Assembly: GCA_913061075.1 (NCBI GenBank)
Contig: CAJXSK010000002.1
Location: 1-64,000 of the forward strand
Length of the DNA stretch: 64,000 nt
Direction of reading: 5' to 3'
From: an uncultured Piscirickettsiaceae bacterium
GTDB lineage: Bacteria > Pseudomonadota > Gammaproteobacteria > Methylococcales > Cycloclasticaceae
Notes under the pieces: model-generated
Database searches by the model: none
Seen by the model: only the letters and a program-made list of their open reading frames with translations
Told to the model about the DNA's origin: nothing
Translations under genes and position numbers: made by a program
In this document: positions 1-11,025 of the stretch, in pieces
How the letters are laid out: each line of letters starts with the position of its first letter
Numbering within the stretch: the stretch's first letter is position 1

Positions 1-45
1 GATAGGAGTCCGTCTCGTGGGCTCGGAGATGTGTATAAGAGACAG
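1..45. other. Illumina Nextera i7/Read-2 adapter remnant (non-biological)
   Basis: Positions 12-45 read GTCTCGTGGGCTCGGAGATGTGTATAAGAGACAG (Nextera transposase Read 2 adapter); 1-11 read GAT+AGGAGTCC, matching the end of P7 plus an i7 index (N705-type). Confidence 0.97.
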
Positions 46-304
46 CTGATATGGTGATGGTGTTGAAAATAACGCCTTTGCCACCGGCTTGATCTACGCC
101 AGTTACCGCGTCATCGGCAAGGCCATTGATGTGCATATTACAGGGTGTGACCATCGCCCAAGTTGATGCGACGCCCACTTGGGGTTTTTTGAAATCAGCA
201 TCTTCAAACCCAACAGCGTGAAGCATGGCGCGACTTGGCGCGCGTTCCATGCCATCTACTACTTGAGAGGAAAATGTTCTACCAGTGTTTTTTTTGTCAG
301 TCAT
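46..304 (-). CDS. ilvD: Dihydroxy-acid dehydratase, N-terminal fragment truncated by contig end
   Basis: Reverse translation [63 protein letters not shown] is a typical IlvD N-terminus. Confidence 0.9.
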
Positions 305-325
305 AATAATTTAATTAAAAAGGTG

Positions 326-991
326 TTAAAAAGAAGATTCCCAAGAGGATTTTTTACGCCAGCTTAGTTTGGGTAAAACAAAGCCTAACAGCACGCCTAA
401 TAACAGCACGCCGGCACCTACTAGGAACCAGTCTTGTGAATCGCTGCTTTTTAAAACATCATTTTCACGTTTAACGGTTTCAAGTTCGCGTTCAATGCCA
501 ACAACACGTTGTAATAATTGGTCGCGCTCTTCTTGGGTTTTAACTGCATTGCTAGCGGTCTGTTTTAACGTTTCTAATTCACTGGCCAGTAGCTCATTAT
601 TTTTTTCTAAGCCAGAGCTCTTGGAATCTAATGAGCCTTTTTGTTCACTTAGCTCAGCGAGTTGTTCCTTTGCTAATTTATGAGAGGCTGTTAATTTATT
701 TAGGGCGGCTTCACTTCTTGCTAAACGTGCTTTTGCAGAGGGGGTGTTAAGCAATAGGCGTGTTAGAACCCAGCCTTCACGATTGCCTTTTAGTTGTATT
801 TTTGAGTAGCCGGAGGCAGCATCTTTTTCAAGAATGTTTAGGCGAGTGCCGCTTTTAAGCGTGGCAATAATTCGGTGTGTAGAACTTTTGCCTGAACGCA
901 CCATGATTTCAAGTTCATCTGATACATACGCGGTGGCAGCAATGGTTGATGAGCTGACAGATAGCATTAAAATAAATAAAAATTTCTTCAC
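326..991 (-). CDS. SH3-domain (YgiM/TIGR04211-like) protein with signal peptide, coiled coil and C-terminal TM
   Basis: Signal peptide, SH3-like YVSDELEIMVRSGKSSTHRI..LKSGTRLNIL, coiled coil, C-terminal TM segment. Confidence 0.8.
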   Translation of the reverse strand: MKKFLFILMLSVSSSTIAATAYVSDELEIMVRSGKSSTHRIIATLKSGTRLNILEKDAASGYSKIQLKGNREGWVLTRLLLNTPSAKARLARSEAALNKLTASHKLAKEQLAELSEQKGSLDSKSSGLEKNNELLASELETLKQTASNAVKTQEERDQLLQRVVGIERELETVKRENDVLKSSDSQDWFLVGAGVLLLGVLLGFVLPKLSWRKKSSWESSF

Positions 992-1025
992 GAATAGTTC
1001 CTAGGTTAATTGTTTGATAGTTGAT

Positions 1026-1934
1026 TTAGTGCCCATTAATTAAAAATTCCATTAGCGCTTTTTGTGCATGAAGTCTATTCTCGGCCTCATCCCAAACAAC
1101 ACTTTGCTCACCATCTAAAACATCAGCACTAACTTCTTCACCTCGATGTGCTGGTAGGCAATGCATGAAAAGAGCGTCGGGTTTAGCAAGGGACATCAGT
1201 TGGTCGTTTACTTGAAAGTCAACGAATGCCTGTTCTCTCAGCTTTTGTTCTTGTTCTTGCCCCATGCTGGCCCATACATCGGTAACAATTAGGTCAGCAT
1301 CTTTAACGGCTTCTTGCGTATTATGATACATCACCACATGGCTTTTTGTAGCGCTAAGCAACTCTGCTTCTGGCTCGTAACCAACAGGGCATGCAATAGT
1401 CAGTTGGAAATCTAATAGTTTTGCCGCATTCATATAGGATTGGCACATATTATTGCCATCACCAACCCAGCAAACTTTTTTGCCTTGAATGTCGCCACGC
1501 ATTTCAAACCAAGTTTGTAGGTCAGCTAGTAATTGGCAAGGGTGAAAACGATCGGTTAAACCGTTGATAACGGGAACTTTCGAGTGCTTCGCAAATGTTG
1601 TGACTGTGTCATGTTCGTTGGTTCTTAACATGATTGCGTCGATCATTCTGGACATAACTCTTGCAGAGTCTTCAATAGGTTCGCCGCGCCCAAGTTGTGT
1701 ATCTCGGGGTGATAGAAATAACGCGGTGCCGCCAAGCTGCGCCATGCCTGCTTCGAAAGAAATGCGAGTGCGTGTTGATGATTTTTCAAACACCATACCG
1801 AGCACTTTGTTTTTTAACGGCTCATGGATAGTGCCATTGTTACGAATCGCTTTCAGTTCTATTGAACGCTTGATGATAAAGCGAAGTTCGTCGGCGCTTA
1901 AATCGTTAAGGGTTATAAAGTGGCGTGGTTGCAT
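1026..1934 (-). CDS. argF: Ornithine carbamoyltransferase
   Basis: [34 protein letters not shown] motifs. Confidence 0.95.
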   Translation of the reverse strand: MQPRHFITLNDLSADELRFIIKRSIELKAIRNNGTIHEPLKNKVLGMVFEKSSTRTRISFEAGMAQLGGTALFLSPRDTQLGRGEPIEDSARVMSRMIDAIMLRTNEHDTVTTFAKHSKVPVINGLTDRFHPCQLLADLQTWFEMRGDIQGKKVCWVGDGNNMCQSYMNAAKLLDFQLTIACPVGYEPEAELLSATKSHVVMYHNTQEAVKDADLIVTDVWASMGQEQEQKLREQAFVDFQVNDQLMSLAKPDALFMHCLPAHRGEEVSADVLDGEQSVVWDEAENRLHAQKALMEFLINGH

Positions 1935-1961
1935 AGCGGTTACTTTAACGTAAGGGTAAGG

Positions 1962-3137
1962 TTATCGTGCAATTATTAATTCGCTGATAATAGATACCAT
2001 CATGTCGGCTTCTTCATCGCTCATAGTAAGAGGTGGAAGGAGCCTAACGATATTATTAGCGGCTACATTAATGAGTAATTTTTTTTCAAGCGATTGCATC
2101 ACTAATTCTAGGCAAGGGCTATTGAGTTCGATGCCTATCATTAGACCTTTATGGCGAATGTCTATGACGGATGAGCAGTCACTCAACGTTTGTTTAAAAG
2201 ACTGGGCGATGTATTCGCCCAATTGTTTGGCGCGTTCGGCAAGGTTGTCTCGCTCAATAATTTCAATGGTCTTTAGTGCGGCGGCACTAGCTAACGGGTT
2301 GCCACCAAATGTTGACCCATGTGACCCAGTAGTTAATAACCCCGTTGCCTTTCCAGATGTTAGACAGGCGCCAATAGGCACGCCATTTCCTAAGGCTTTC
2401 GCCATGGTAACAACATCTGCTTTAATACCATTATGTTGGCTTGCTAAAAAGCGACCTGTTCGTGCCATGCCAGATTGGATTTCATCTAGCATCAATAGCC
2501 AGTTATGTTTGTCGCAAAGTGACCGTAATTTATTAAGGTAGTCGTCAGCAGGAATGTTAATCCCACTTTCACCTTGAATAGGCTCAATAAGTACAGCAAC
2601 GATGTTTTTGTTTTGCTCGGCTAGCTCTTCCAATGCGGCAATATCATCGTATGGGACATGGCAAAACCCTTCGGGTAAAGGCCCAAACCCTTCTTTAACT
2701 TTTGGGTTGCCAGTTGCGGTGAGTGTTGACAGCGTGCGCCCATGAAAACTGTTTGTGGCTGTCACAATGACTGGGTTTTGAATTTGCTGGCTGTGTGCGA
2801 AACGGCGGGCAATTTTTATAGCAGCTTCATTAGCTTCTGCGCCAGAGTTTGCAAAAAAAACATCGTGCATACCGGTTAATTCGCATAGCTTATCGGCTAG
2901 TTTTTCTTGCTGGTCAATATGATACAGATTAGATGTGTGCACCAATGTATTGGCTTGCTTGCTAATAGCATCACCAACGTCTGGATTTGCATGGCCTAAT
3001 CCACAGACAGCAATACCGGATAGGGCATCTAAATATTTGTCACCTTTATCATCAAATAGCCAGGAACCTTCGCCTTTAATAAACCTAACAGGCAGGGGGG
3101 CGTAAGTGGGCATAATGTGGGTAGGTTTTGTGGTCAT
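1962..3137 (-). CDS. argD: Acetylornithine aminotransferase (class III PLP)
   Basis: NSGAEANEAAIKIAR, LMLDEIQSGMARTGR, adjacent to argF. Confidence 0.93.
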   Translation of the reverse strand: MTTKPTHIMPTYAPLPVRFIKGEGSWLFDDKGDKYLDALSGIAVCGLGHANPDVGDAISKQANTLVHTSNLYHIDQQEKLADKLCELTGMHDVFFANSGAEANEAAIKIARRFAHSQQIQNPVIVTATNSFHGRTLSTLTATGNPKVKEGFGPLPEGFCHVPYDDIAALEELAEQNKNIVAVLIEPIQGESGINIPADDYLNKLRSLCDKHNWLLMLDEIQSGMARTGRFLASQHNGIKADVVTMAKALGNGVPIGACLTSGKATGLLTTGSHGSTFGGNPLASAAALKTIEIIERDNLAERAKQLGEYIAQSFKQTLSDCSSVIDIRHKGLMIGIELNSPCLELVMQSLEKKLLINVAANNIVRLLPPLTMSDEEADMMVSIISELIIAR

Positions 3138-3241
3138 GATTTTTTTCTTTTTGCCAAAAATAAAAGGCAGTCTAATTCGACTGCCTATTTGTTTAATCAG
3201 TTATTATAATTATCTGTTTGTAAATCAGCAACTAAACACGC

Positions 3242-4780
3242 ATGAATGCCATTCAATTAAGTATATTTTCTAGCCGAATTGAGTCCGTTTGCGACGAAAT
3301 GGGCGCAATTCTTCAACGCGCTGCGTTTTCCCCTAATATAAAAGACCGTTTGGATTTTTCGTGTGCAGTGTTTGATGTGGGCGGAAAGTTGTGCGCTCAA
3401 GCGGCTCATATACCCGTCCATTTAGGCAGTATGGCCTATGCGATGCAAGACATTGTTAGCCTTTTTGAATGGGAGCAGGGTGACGTGGTGGCGTTGAACG
3501 ACCCCTATCTTGGAGGGACTCATTTACCTGATGTTACATTGGTTTCTCCTCTATTTGTAAATGATGATTTAGTTGGGTTTGTAGCCAACCGTGCCCACCA
3601 CGCGGACATTGGCGCAGAGTCTCCAGGGTCAATGCCTCTATCATCGTCGCTGGATGAAGAAGGTTTGGTTATTTCGCCTATGAAAATAGTGAGAAAAAAC
3701 AAAAAGAAGCCCGAATTCCATCAATTGTTAAATAAATTAAAGAACAGTGTGGAATCAACGGGCGATTTCAATGCGCAAATCAGTGCAAATTGGCGAGGCA
3801 TTGAAAGGCTATCAACCATTGTGAGTGATTACGGTGTGGGTGAGTTTGCCAACGCTGTTGGTCAGCTTAACGATTACGGTGACCGATTGATGTTGGGGTT
3901 GTTAAAAACTATTCCGAGTGGTGTTTATCAATTCACGGACGTGATGGATGATGATGGGTTGGGAACAGAAAATATAAGAATTAGGCTAAAGCTCACCATT
4001 GATAATAAAAAAGTAATAGCAGATTTTGCGGGCACTGATAAGCAAGTGGTAGGTAATATTAATTGCCCGTTGTCGGTTGTTGCGGCGGCAGTGTGTTACG
4101 TCTTTAGATGTTTAATGCCAGATAATACACCAGCGTGTTATGGCGTTTTTAAACGTATTGATATATTAGCTGAAAAAGGCTCGTTTATTCATGCAGAAAA
4201 ACCAGCTGCTGTAGCGGCCGGTAATGTGGAAACCAGCACGCGTTTAGTTGATGTGGTGATGGGCGCGCTGAGTAAAGCTATTCCAGAAAAAATACCGGCC
4301 GCGAGCCATGGCAGTATGAACAATGTGGCAATGGGGTTGAATAGTGGGGCTGATAGCTGGAGTTACTATGAAACGATAGGTGGTGGGATGGGCGCAGGGC
4401 TGCTTAATGATGGGTTGTCAGCTGTACAAACGCATATGACAAACACGTTGAATACACCAATAGAATCCTTAGAAATGCATTACCCCTTACGAATGAAACA
4501 ATATGCCATTCGATGGAAGTCGGGTGGCGGTGGTCTGCATAATGGCGGCGATGGCATAGTCCGTGAAATGGAGTTTTTAGCGCCGGCACAGGTAACATTG
4601 TTAACTGAAAGACGAAGAAATAAAGCATGGGGGCTGTTAGGCGGTGAAGATGGTGACGCTGGAAAAAACTGGTTAAACGAAAAGCCCTTAGCAGCAAAAA
4701 CGAGCGTGAATGTTGAACGAGGTGATTGTATTAAAGTGATGACGCCTGGCGGCGGAGGCTATGGAGAGAGCGGTTTATAA
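3242..4780 (+). CDS. Hydantoinase B/oxoprolinase family protein
   Basis: NDPYLGGTHLPDVTLVSP, VANRAHHADIGAESPGSMP, C-terminal MTPGGGGYG. Confidence 0.9.
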   Translation: MNAIQLSIFSSRIESVCDEMGAILQRAAFSPNIKDRLDFSCAVFDVGGKLCAQAAHIPVHLGSMAYAMQDIVSLFEWEQGDVVALNDPYLGGTHLPDVTLVSPLFVNDDLVGFVANRAHHADIGAESPGSMPLSSSLDEEGLVISPMKIVRKNKKKPEFHQLLNKLKNSVESTGDFNAQISANWRGIERLSTIVSDYGVGEFANAVGQLNDYGDRLMLGLLKTIPSGVYQFTDVMDDDGLGTENIRIRLKLTIDNKKVIADFAGTDKQVVGNINCPLSVVAAAVCYVFRCLMPDNTPACYGVFKRIDILAEKGSFIHAEKPAAVAAGNVETSTRLVDVVMGALSKAIPEKIPAASHGSMNNVAMGLNSGADSWSYYETIGGGMGAGLLNDGLSAVQTHMTNTLNTPIESLEMHYPLRMKQYAIRWKSGGGGLHNGGDGIVREMEFLAPAQVTLLTERRRNKAWGLLGGEDGDAGKNWLNEKPLAAKTSVNVERGDCIKVMTPGGGGYGESGL

Positions 4781-4827
4781 GCTATAAATCCTGTATAATT
4801 CCGTTATTAAAATTTCAAAAGGTTAGA

Positions 4828-5151
4828 TTGATGAGTATAAACGAAAGAATTGAAGAGCAACTTAATGGGCATTCTGTTTTGCTATATATGAAAGGCACGC
4901 CTTATTTTCCACAGTGTGGTTTTTCGAGCAAAGCAGTGCAAATTTTACAGGCTTGCGAAACAGAATTCGCGTATGTAAATATCTTTGACGACGACGAGGT
5001 GCGTGAAGGTTTAAAGGCGTACTCTAACTGGCCAACATTCCCGCAGTTATATGCAAATGGTGAGCTAGTAGGTGGCGCCGATATCATGATAGAGATGTTT
5101 GAAAATGGCGAGCTAAAAGAATTGCTTGATGCGCTTCCGGCTAAGAGCTAA
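4828..5151 (+). CDS. grxD: Monothiol glutaredoxin, Grx4 family
   Basis: VLLYMKGTPYFPQCGFSSKAVQIL; WPTFPQLYANGELVGGADI. Confidence 0.95.
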   Translation: MMSINERIEEQLNGHSVLLYMKGTPYFPQCGFSSKAVQILQACETEFAYVNIFDDDEVREGLKAYSNWPTFPQLYANGELVGGADIMIEMFENGELKELLDALPAKS

Positions 5152-5758
5152 ACGCATCCCACTGATTAACAATTTTACAGAATAAAAGAGCCGTCTGTTC
5201 AGCGTCATAAAGAGCTGAATGGGCCTGTTCACTGTCCCACTCAATGCCTGCTGCTTTCGCCGCTTTTGCTAGAACAGTTTGTTTGTATGCAAGGCCGCCA
5301 AGCGTGGCTGTGTCAAAGGTGCTGAATGGGTGAAAGGGGTTACGCTTAAATTGGGTGCGCTCAACAGCGGCATTCATAAACCCAATATCAAAGGCAGGGT
5401 TATGGCCAACAAGAATAGCGCGCGTACAACCTTGGTCTTTAACGGCTTGCCTAACAGGCTTGAACAGATTAGTTAAGGCTTCTTTTTCATCTATCGCCAT
5501 TCGAAAGGGGTGATGGGGATCAATGCCATTAAACTTCAAGGCGGCAGGCTCTAAGTTTGCACCCTCAAAAGGCACGATATGTTCTCTATATGATGCTTGT
5601 ATGACAAGTTCACCGGATTCTTTCATTTCGGGAATAACGACAGCCATTTCTAACAAGGCATCAGTTGCTGAGTTGAACCCGGCGGTTTCCAAATCAACAA
5701 CAATGGGTAAATAACCTCTAAATCGGTTTGCCATTGTGTTTTGCTTTGATTCGGTCAT
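5141..5758 (-). CDS. rnt: Ribonuclease T
   Basis: DEDD exonuclease: VVDLETAGFNSATDALLE, VGHNPAFDIGFMNAA. Confidence 0.93.
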   Translation of the reverse strand: MTESKQNTMANRFRGYLPIVVDLETAGFNSATDALLEMAVVIPEMKESGELVIQASYREHIVPFEGANLEPAALKFNGIDPHHPFRMAIDEKEALTNLFKPVRQAVKDQGCTRAILVGHNPAFDIGFMNAAVERTQFKRNPFHPFSTFDTATLGGLAYKQTVLAKAAKAAGIEWDSEQAHSALYDAEQTALLFCKIVNQWDAFSS

Positions 5759-5846
5759 TGTAATCAGTCTGTCATGAAGTTTAATTTCATCTATAATAAA
5801 TCAACTAGGGTTAACCCGTTAAAAAATATTGTTGGAGAAGTTCTTA

Positions 5847-6581
5847 ATGTTACTTATACAAGCAAAAAGAAAAGGAATACTTGTTGCCGCACTTTTGGCT
5901 ATTGTTATGTTGTCTGGCTGCGCAAGCTTAACGTCACAAAAGGAAAATGACCCGCTGGAATTAGTGAATAGAGGCGTGTATTCGTTTAATGAAACGGCCG
6001 ATAAATACGTGATTGAACCTGTTGCCAAAGGATATCAGTTTGTTACCCCAGAGATAGTCGATACTGGCATTACTAATTTCTTCAGCAACTTAAATGATAT
6101 TTCTGTTTTTGTTAATGATGTGCTTCAATTTAAATTAATCCAAGCAGCTTCAGATGGCGGACGTTTTTTAGTGAATAGCACAGTAGGTGTTTTAGGCTTC
6201 GTAGACGTAGCAACGGGCATGGGTATGCCAAAGCACAATGAAGATTTTGGTCAAACATTGGGTGCTTATGGCGTGGGGACAGGCCCCTATATTGTTTTAC
6301 CTTTCCTTGGCCCAAGCAACTTAAGAGACACAGTGGGCATCGTTGCAGATACTAATGTGGATCCAATTTACTATATAGAAGAGTCTCATACTATGTGGGG
6401 CGTCATTGGGCTAAAAGCCATTGATACACGAGCAGATTTAATTTCAGCAAAAAAACTGCTAGATCAAGCGTCATTAGACCCTTATGAGTTTTTACGTAGT
6501 AGTTACTTCCAGCGTCGTGAATATCTAGTGTTTGATGGTAATCCACCGATGGATGACGAAGAATTTTTAGACGACGAGTAG
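5847..6581 (+). CDS. mlaA: MlaA/VacJ family outer-membrane lipoprotein
   Basis: Lipobox LSGC; DPLELVNRGVYSFNE; GTGPYIVLPFLGPSNLRD. Confidence 0.9.
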   Translation: MLLIQAKRKGILVAALLAIVMLSGCASLTSQKENDPLELVNRGVYSFNETADKYVIEPVAKGYQFVTPEIVDTGITNFFSNLNDISVFVNDVLQFKLIQAASDGGRFLVNSTVGVLGFVDVATGMGMPKHNEDFGQTLGAYGVGTGPYIVLPFLGPSNLRDTVGIVADTNVDPIYYIEESHTMWGVIGLKAIDTRADLISAKKLLDQASLDPYEFLRSSYFQRREYLVFDGNPPMDDEEFLDDE

Positions 6582-6591
6582 TCGCCTTAAT

Positions 6592-6620
6592 AAAAAAAGC
6601 CCCGGTTCGGGGCTTTTTTA
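6592..6620 (+). terminator. Intrinsic terminator after mlaA
   Basis: AAAAAAGCCCCGGTTCGGGGCTTTTTT hairpin plus T-tract. Confidence 0.85.
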
Positions 6621-6677
6621 TGTGTTGTGGAAATAGTTTTATAAATAGCCGTGCATGAAAGCCAAGGCTTGGTTGCC

Positions 6678-7712
6678 TTATCCGGCTTTAATGCGCCATT
6701 GAAGCGGAGTTTCTTGCCTAAAGGGCTTGATGGTTTCTCCGGCATAGGGATAGCTATCGGGTGCTTGCCAGCTCTCTTGAATTAAGGTGATTTGCTCAGT
6801 GTTTCTTGGTAAACCATAAAAGTCTGCTCCATAAAAACTACTAAAGCCTTCAAGCTTGTCTAAAGCATTTACATTGTCAAACGCCTCTGCATAAAGCTCA
6901 ATAGCTGCATGTGCGCTGAAGCAACCTGCACAGCCACAATTATTTTCTTTTGCGTTAACAGCATGTGGGGCGCTATCAGTTCCTAAAAAGAATTTGGGGT
7001 TCCCGCTCGTGGCAGCCTTAAGAAGTGCTTGTCGGTGGTTCTCTCGCTTCAAAATAGGTAGGCAATAGTTATGTGGGCGAACACCGCCGGCTAAAAGGTC
7101 GTTACGGTTTAGTAATAAATGCTGGGGCGTTAGAGTGGCGGCAACGTGATCATTAGAAAGAGCATAATCAATCGCCTGCTCTGTCGTTGCGTGCTCAAGT
7201 ACGATTTTAAGGTCTGGAAAATCTGCACGAATACTGTTTAAGTGTCGGTCAATAAACACCTGTTCGCGATCAAATATATCAATATCAGCGTCAGTCACTT
7301 CAGCGTGTACTAATAGCGGTAACGCATGTTTTTGCATGGCCTCAAAAACGGTCGCCATGTTGCATATATTGGTTACGCCACTATCCGAATTGGTCGTTGC
7401 GCCGGCAGGGTATAGCTTAGCGGCATAAACAACGTTCGATTTACTCGCCTCAATGATGTCGTTGACGGTCGTATTATCTGTTAAGTAAAGCGTCATAAGT
7501 GGCTGAAAGTTGCTGTCAGCAGGTGCGGCTTTAAGTATTCGGTCGTGGTATTGTGTGGCTGCTTGAACAGACGCAACTGGCGGCGTTAAGTTTGGCATGA
7601 CGATAGCGCGGCCAAATTGACGCGCAGTAAAGCTCACGGTTGTTGGTAATGCGGCACCATCTCGCAAGTGTAAATGCCAATCATCTGGCTTAGTTATTGT
7701 TAACTGTTTCAT
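6678..7712 (-). CDS. pyrC: Dihydroorotase
   Basis: PDDWHLHLRDG, FLGTDSAPHAVNAKE. Confidence 0.95.
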   Translation of the reverse strand: MKQLTITKPDDWHLHLRDGAALPTTVSFTARQFGRAIVMPNLTPPVASVQAATQYHDRILKAAPADSNFQPLMTLYLTDNTTVNDIIEASKSNVVYAAKLYPAGATTNSDSGVTNICNMATVFEAMQKHALPLLVHAEVTDADIDIFDREQVFIDRHLNSIRADFPDLKIVLEHATTEQAIDYALSNDHVAATLTPQHLLLNRNDLLAGGVRPHNYCLPILKRENHRQALLKAATSGNPKFFLGTDSAPHAVNAKENNCGCAGCFSAHAAIELYAEAFDNVNALDKLEGFSSFYGADFYGLPRNTEQITLIQESWQAPDSYPYAGETIKPFRQETPLQWRIKAG

Positions 7713-7831
7713 GTGATTGTGCCAAAAAGGCTATAAAATGAAAGAATATGCCGTTATTTTACATGCATTGCTTGCTATGGACGGTTGAAATCACCGAAAA
7801 TACCCAGTTCACATAAAAGTACTTATACAAA

Positions 7832-8098
7832 ATGCCAATTTATGAATACCAATGTAAAGCTTGTGGTGAGCGCCGCGAAGCCTTGCAGAAAATTAGTGAT
7901 GCGCCGTTAATAACCTGTAAAGAGTGTGGTGAAGACGCGCTGACCAAACAGATCTCGGCGGCAGGTTTCCGTTTGAAAGGTGAAGGCTGGTACGAAACTG
8001 ATTTTAAAAGTACCAATAAGAAAAATTTAGCAGAAAGCTCGTCTGCTGCTCCGGCAGAAAAAAAGAGCACTAAAAAGGATTCAACGAGCGGCAAATAA
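7832..8098 (+). CDS. FmdB-family zinc-ribbon protein
   Basis: MPIYEYQCKACGERREALQKISDAPL.TCKECG. Confidence 0.9.
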   Translation: MPIYEYQCKACGERREALQKISDAPLITCKECGEDALTKQISAAGFRLKGEGWYETDFKSTNKKNLAESSSAAPAEKKSTKKDSTSGK

Positions 8099-8131
8099 GC
8101 CACTCTTCCATTTACACAGTAAGGAATTAAT

Positions 8132-9916
8132 ATGCGAAGCCATTATTGCGGCGAAATAAACGAAGCTCATTTGGGTCAAGAAATTGAACTCTGTGGATGG
8201 GTACATAAAAGGCGTGACCATGGTGGTGTTATTTTTATTGACCTGCGTGATCGTGAAGGTATTGTGCAAGTTGTTTATGATCCGGATAGAGCGGAACCAT
8301 TTGCTATTGCGGAAAGCATTCGTAGTGAGTATGTTGTTAAGCTAAAAGGCCGCGTACGTGCGCGCCCAGAAGGCACTGTTAACGATAAAATGAAAACAGG
8401 CAAGGTTGAAGTGCTTGGTTTGGAATTAGAGGTGCTTAACAGTTCAGAAACACCACCCATTCAAGTGGATGGTGATATTGAAGTGAACGAAGAAACGCGG
8501 TTGCGCTATCGTTATATTGACCTTCGTCGCCCTGAAATGTTGGAAAAAATACGCTTGCGTCGTGATGTGACATTAAATTTGCGCCGTTTTTTAGAAGATG
8601 AAAATTTCTACGAAATTGAGACGCCTTTCTTAACAAAGGCAACGCCTGAAGGTGCGCGGGATTATTTAGTGCCGAGTCGTACGCATGAAAATAGTTTCTT
8701 TGCATTGCCTCAGTCCCCTCAGCTGTTTAAACAGTTGTTGATGATTGCTGGTATGGATCGTTATTACCAAGTCGTGCGCTGTTTCCGTGATGAAGATTTA
8801 CGGGCAGATCGCCAGCCAGAATTCACACAGCTTGATATTGAAACGTCGTTTTTAGACGAAACACAAATTATGGGCTTAATGGAAGGCATGATTCGTCGTC
8901 TATTTAACGAAGTAATTGATGTTCAATTACCTGAACAATTTCCGCAGATTACTTATGCTGATGCGATGCACCTATATGGCACTGATCGCCCCGATTTACG
9001 TAATCCATTAAAGCTAATGGATGTGGGTGATTTGATGGCGTCGGTTGAATTTAAAGTGTTCTCAGGCCCAGCAAATAGTGATGATGGACGAGTGGCAGCG
9101 TTGCGCGTGCCAGGTGCCGGCTCACTTAGCCGTAAAGTAATTGATGAGTACACTAAATTCGTAAGTATTTACGGCGCCAAAGGCTTGGCGTATATCAAAG
9201 TAAATGATCGAACTGCGGGTATAGAAGGGCTGCAGTCGCCGATTCTGAAATTCTTGCCAGATGATGTAGTAGAAAACATCATGCAACGGACAGGCGCTGA
9301 AACGGGCGATATTGTGTTCTTTGGCGCGGATAAAACGAAGATCGTTAATGAATCGCTCGGTGCGTTGCGAGATAAAATTGGTCAAGACAAGGGCTTGTTA
9401 GAAGGTAAATGGAAGCCAGTTTGGGTTATTGATTTCCCTATGTTTGATTGGGATGAAAAATCAAGCCGTTGGAATGCTATTCACCACCCATTTACAGCAC
9501 CTTCCTGCTCTGCTAATGAATTAAAAGCAAATACAGGCGGCGCATTATCGCGTGCCTATGATCTTGTTTTAAACGGTACGGAAGTGGGTGGCGGTTCTAT
9601 ACGTATTCATAAAACGGATATGCAGCAAGTCGTGTTTGACTTATTAGGAATGGATGCGGAAGAGTCACAAGAAAAATTTGGATTTTTACTCGACGCACTA
9701 AAGTATGGCTGCCCTCCACACGGCGGCATGGCGTTTGGTTTGGATCGCTTGGTAATGATTATGGCGGGTGCTTCAACTATTAGAGATGTAATGGCCTTCC
9801 CAAAAACCCAAACAGCCGCTTGCCCGTTAACATCAGCACCAGCCATGGTGAGTGATGGGCAATTAAAAGAGTTAGGCATTCGCTTAAGAAAGCCTCCACA
9901 ATTAGAAGCAGAATAG
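8132..9916 (+). CDS. aspS: Aspartyl-tRNA synthetase
   Basis: Full-length class II aa[35 protein letters not shown]. Confidence 0.97.
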   Translation: MRSHYCGEINEAHLGQEIELCGWVHKRRDHGGVIFIDLRDREGIVQVVYDPDRAEPFAIAESIRSEYVVKLKGRVRARPEGTVNDKMKTGKVEVLGLELEVLNSSETPPIQVDGDIEVNEETRLRYRYIDLRRPEMLEKIRLRRDVTLNLRRFLEDENFYEIETPFLTKATPEGARDYLVPSRTHENSFFALPQSPQLFKQLLMIAGMDRYYQVVRCFRDEDLRADRQPEFTQLDIETSFLDETQIMGLMEGMIRRLFNEVIDVQLPEQFPQITYADAMHLYGTDRPDLRNPLKLMDVGDLMASVEFKVFSGPANSDDGRVAALRVPGAGSLSRKVIDEYTKFVSIYGAKGLAYIKVNDRTAGIEGLQSPILKFLPDDVVENIMQRTGAETGDIVFFGADKTKIVNESLGALRDKIGQDKGLLEGKWKPVWVIDFPMFDWDEKSSRWNAIHHPFTAPSCSANELKANTGGALSRAYDLVLNGTEVGGGSIRIHKTDMQQVVFDLLGMDAEESQEKFGFLLDALKYGCPPHGGMAFGLDRLVMIMAGASTIRDVMAFPKTQTAACPLTSAPAMVSDGQLKELGIRLRKPPQLEAE

Positions 9917-9924
9917 GTAAATAT

Positions 9925-11025
9925 ATGTCTACATCAGCCCGTGCTATTCAAGATTACTCTTTATTAAGTGATGAAGAATGCGACCAACGTATTCTAAAAG
10001 CAAAGGAGAAGCTAGGTGACCGATGTGTGATATTAGGGCACCATTACCAGCGTAATGAAGTGTTTAAGCATGCTGATTACAGTGGGGACTCTTTAAAGCT
10101 GTCCCGCCATGCTGCTGATTCTAAAGCGGAATACATTGTATTTTGTGGTGTGCACTTTATGGCGGAAGTATCCGTTATTTTGTCGCGCCCAGACCAAGTG
10201 ACTATATTGCCGGATATGGCAGCGGGTTGCTCCATGGCAGACATGGCAAATTTAAAAAATGTAGAGCGCAGTTGGAAAGAATTAAATTCTGTGCTCAATG
10301 CGGATGAAGAAGTAACGCCTGTCACGTACATTAATTCAGCCGCCGACTTAAAAGCCTTTTGTGGCAGACACGAAGGTATCGTTTGTACATCATCTAATGC
10401 ACAACACGTGCTTAACTGGTGTTTTGAAAAACGCGAAAAGATTCTATTTTTCCCCGATGAGCATTTAGGTAGAAATACGGGTTACCGAATGGGTATTCCA
10501 TTAGATGAAATGGTGGTGTGGAATTTTAACCAACCAATGGGTGGCTTAACAAAAGAGCAAATTAACAACGCAAAACTCATTCTTTGGAAAGGGTTTTGTT
10601 CAGTTCATCAAATGTTTGAAGCAAGCCAAATTGACGACTTTAAAAAGCGTTATCCCGAAACGTTGGTTATCGCGCATCCAGAAGCCAACTTTGAAGTGTG
10701 TGAAAAAGCGGATTATGTGGGTTCTACTGAAATGATTCTAAAAACAGTAAAAGATGCTAAGCCCAATACTCGTTGGTTGGTAGCGACAGAACTTAATTTG
10801 GTGAATCGTTTAAAGGAAGAAGTTAAAGGCGAAGGCAAAGAAGTTCACTTTATGTCGCCGACTGTTAGCATGTGCTCAACCATGTTTAGAACTGACCCTC
10901 AGCACTTAGCGTGGGTAATGGAAAACCTTGCAAATGGTGTTGTGGTGAATCAAATCATTGTGTCTAAAGAAGATCAGTTAATGGCAAAGAAGGCGCTTAA
11001 TAATATGTTGAACTTAGCTATTTAA
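9925..11025 (+). CDS. nadA: Quinolinate synthase A
   Basis: ILGHHYQRNEV, IAHPEANFEVCEKADYVGST. Confidence 0.95.
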   Translation: MSTSARAIQDYSLLSDEECDQRILKAKEKLGDRCVILGHHYQRNEVFKHADYSGDSLKLSRHAADSKAEYIVFCGVHFMAEVSVILSRPDQVTILPDMAAGCSMADMANLKNVERSWKELNSVLNADEEVTPVTYINSAADLKAFCGRHEGIVCTSSNAQHVLNWCFEKREKILFFPDEHLGRNTGYRMGIPLDEMVVWNFNQPMGGLTKEQINNAKLILWKGFCSVHQMFEASQIDDFKKRYPETLVIAHPEANFEVCEKADYVGSTEMILKTVKDAKPNTRWLVATELNLVNRLKEEVKGEGKEVHFMSPTVSMCSTMFRTDPQHLAWVMENLANGVVVNQIIVSKEDQLMAKKALNNMLNLAI

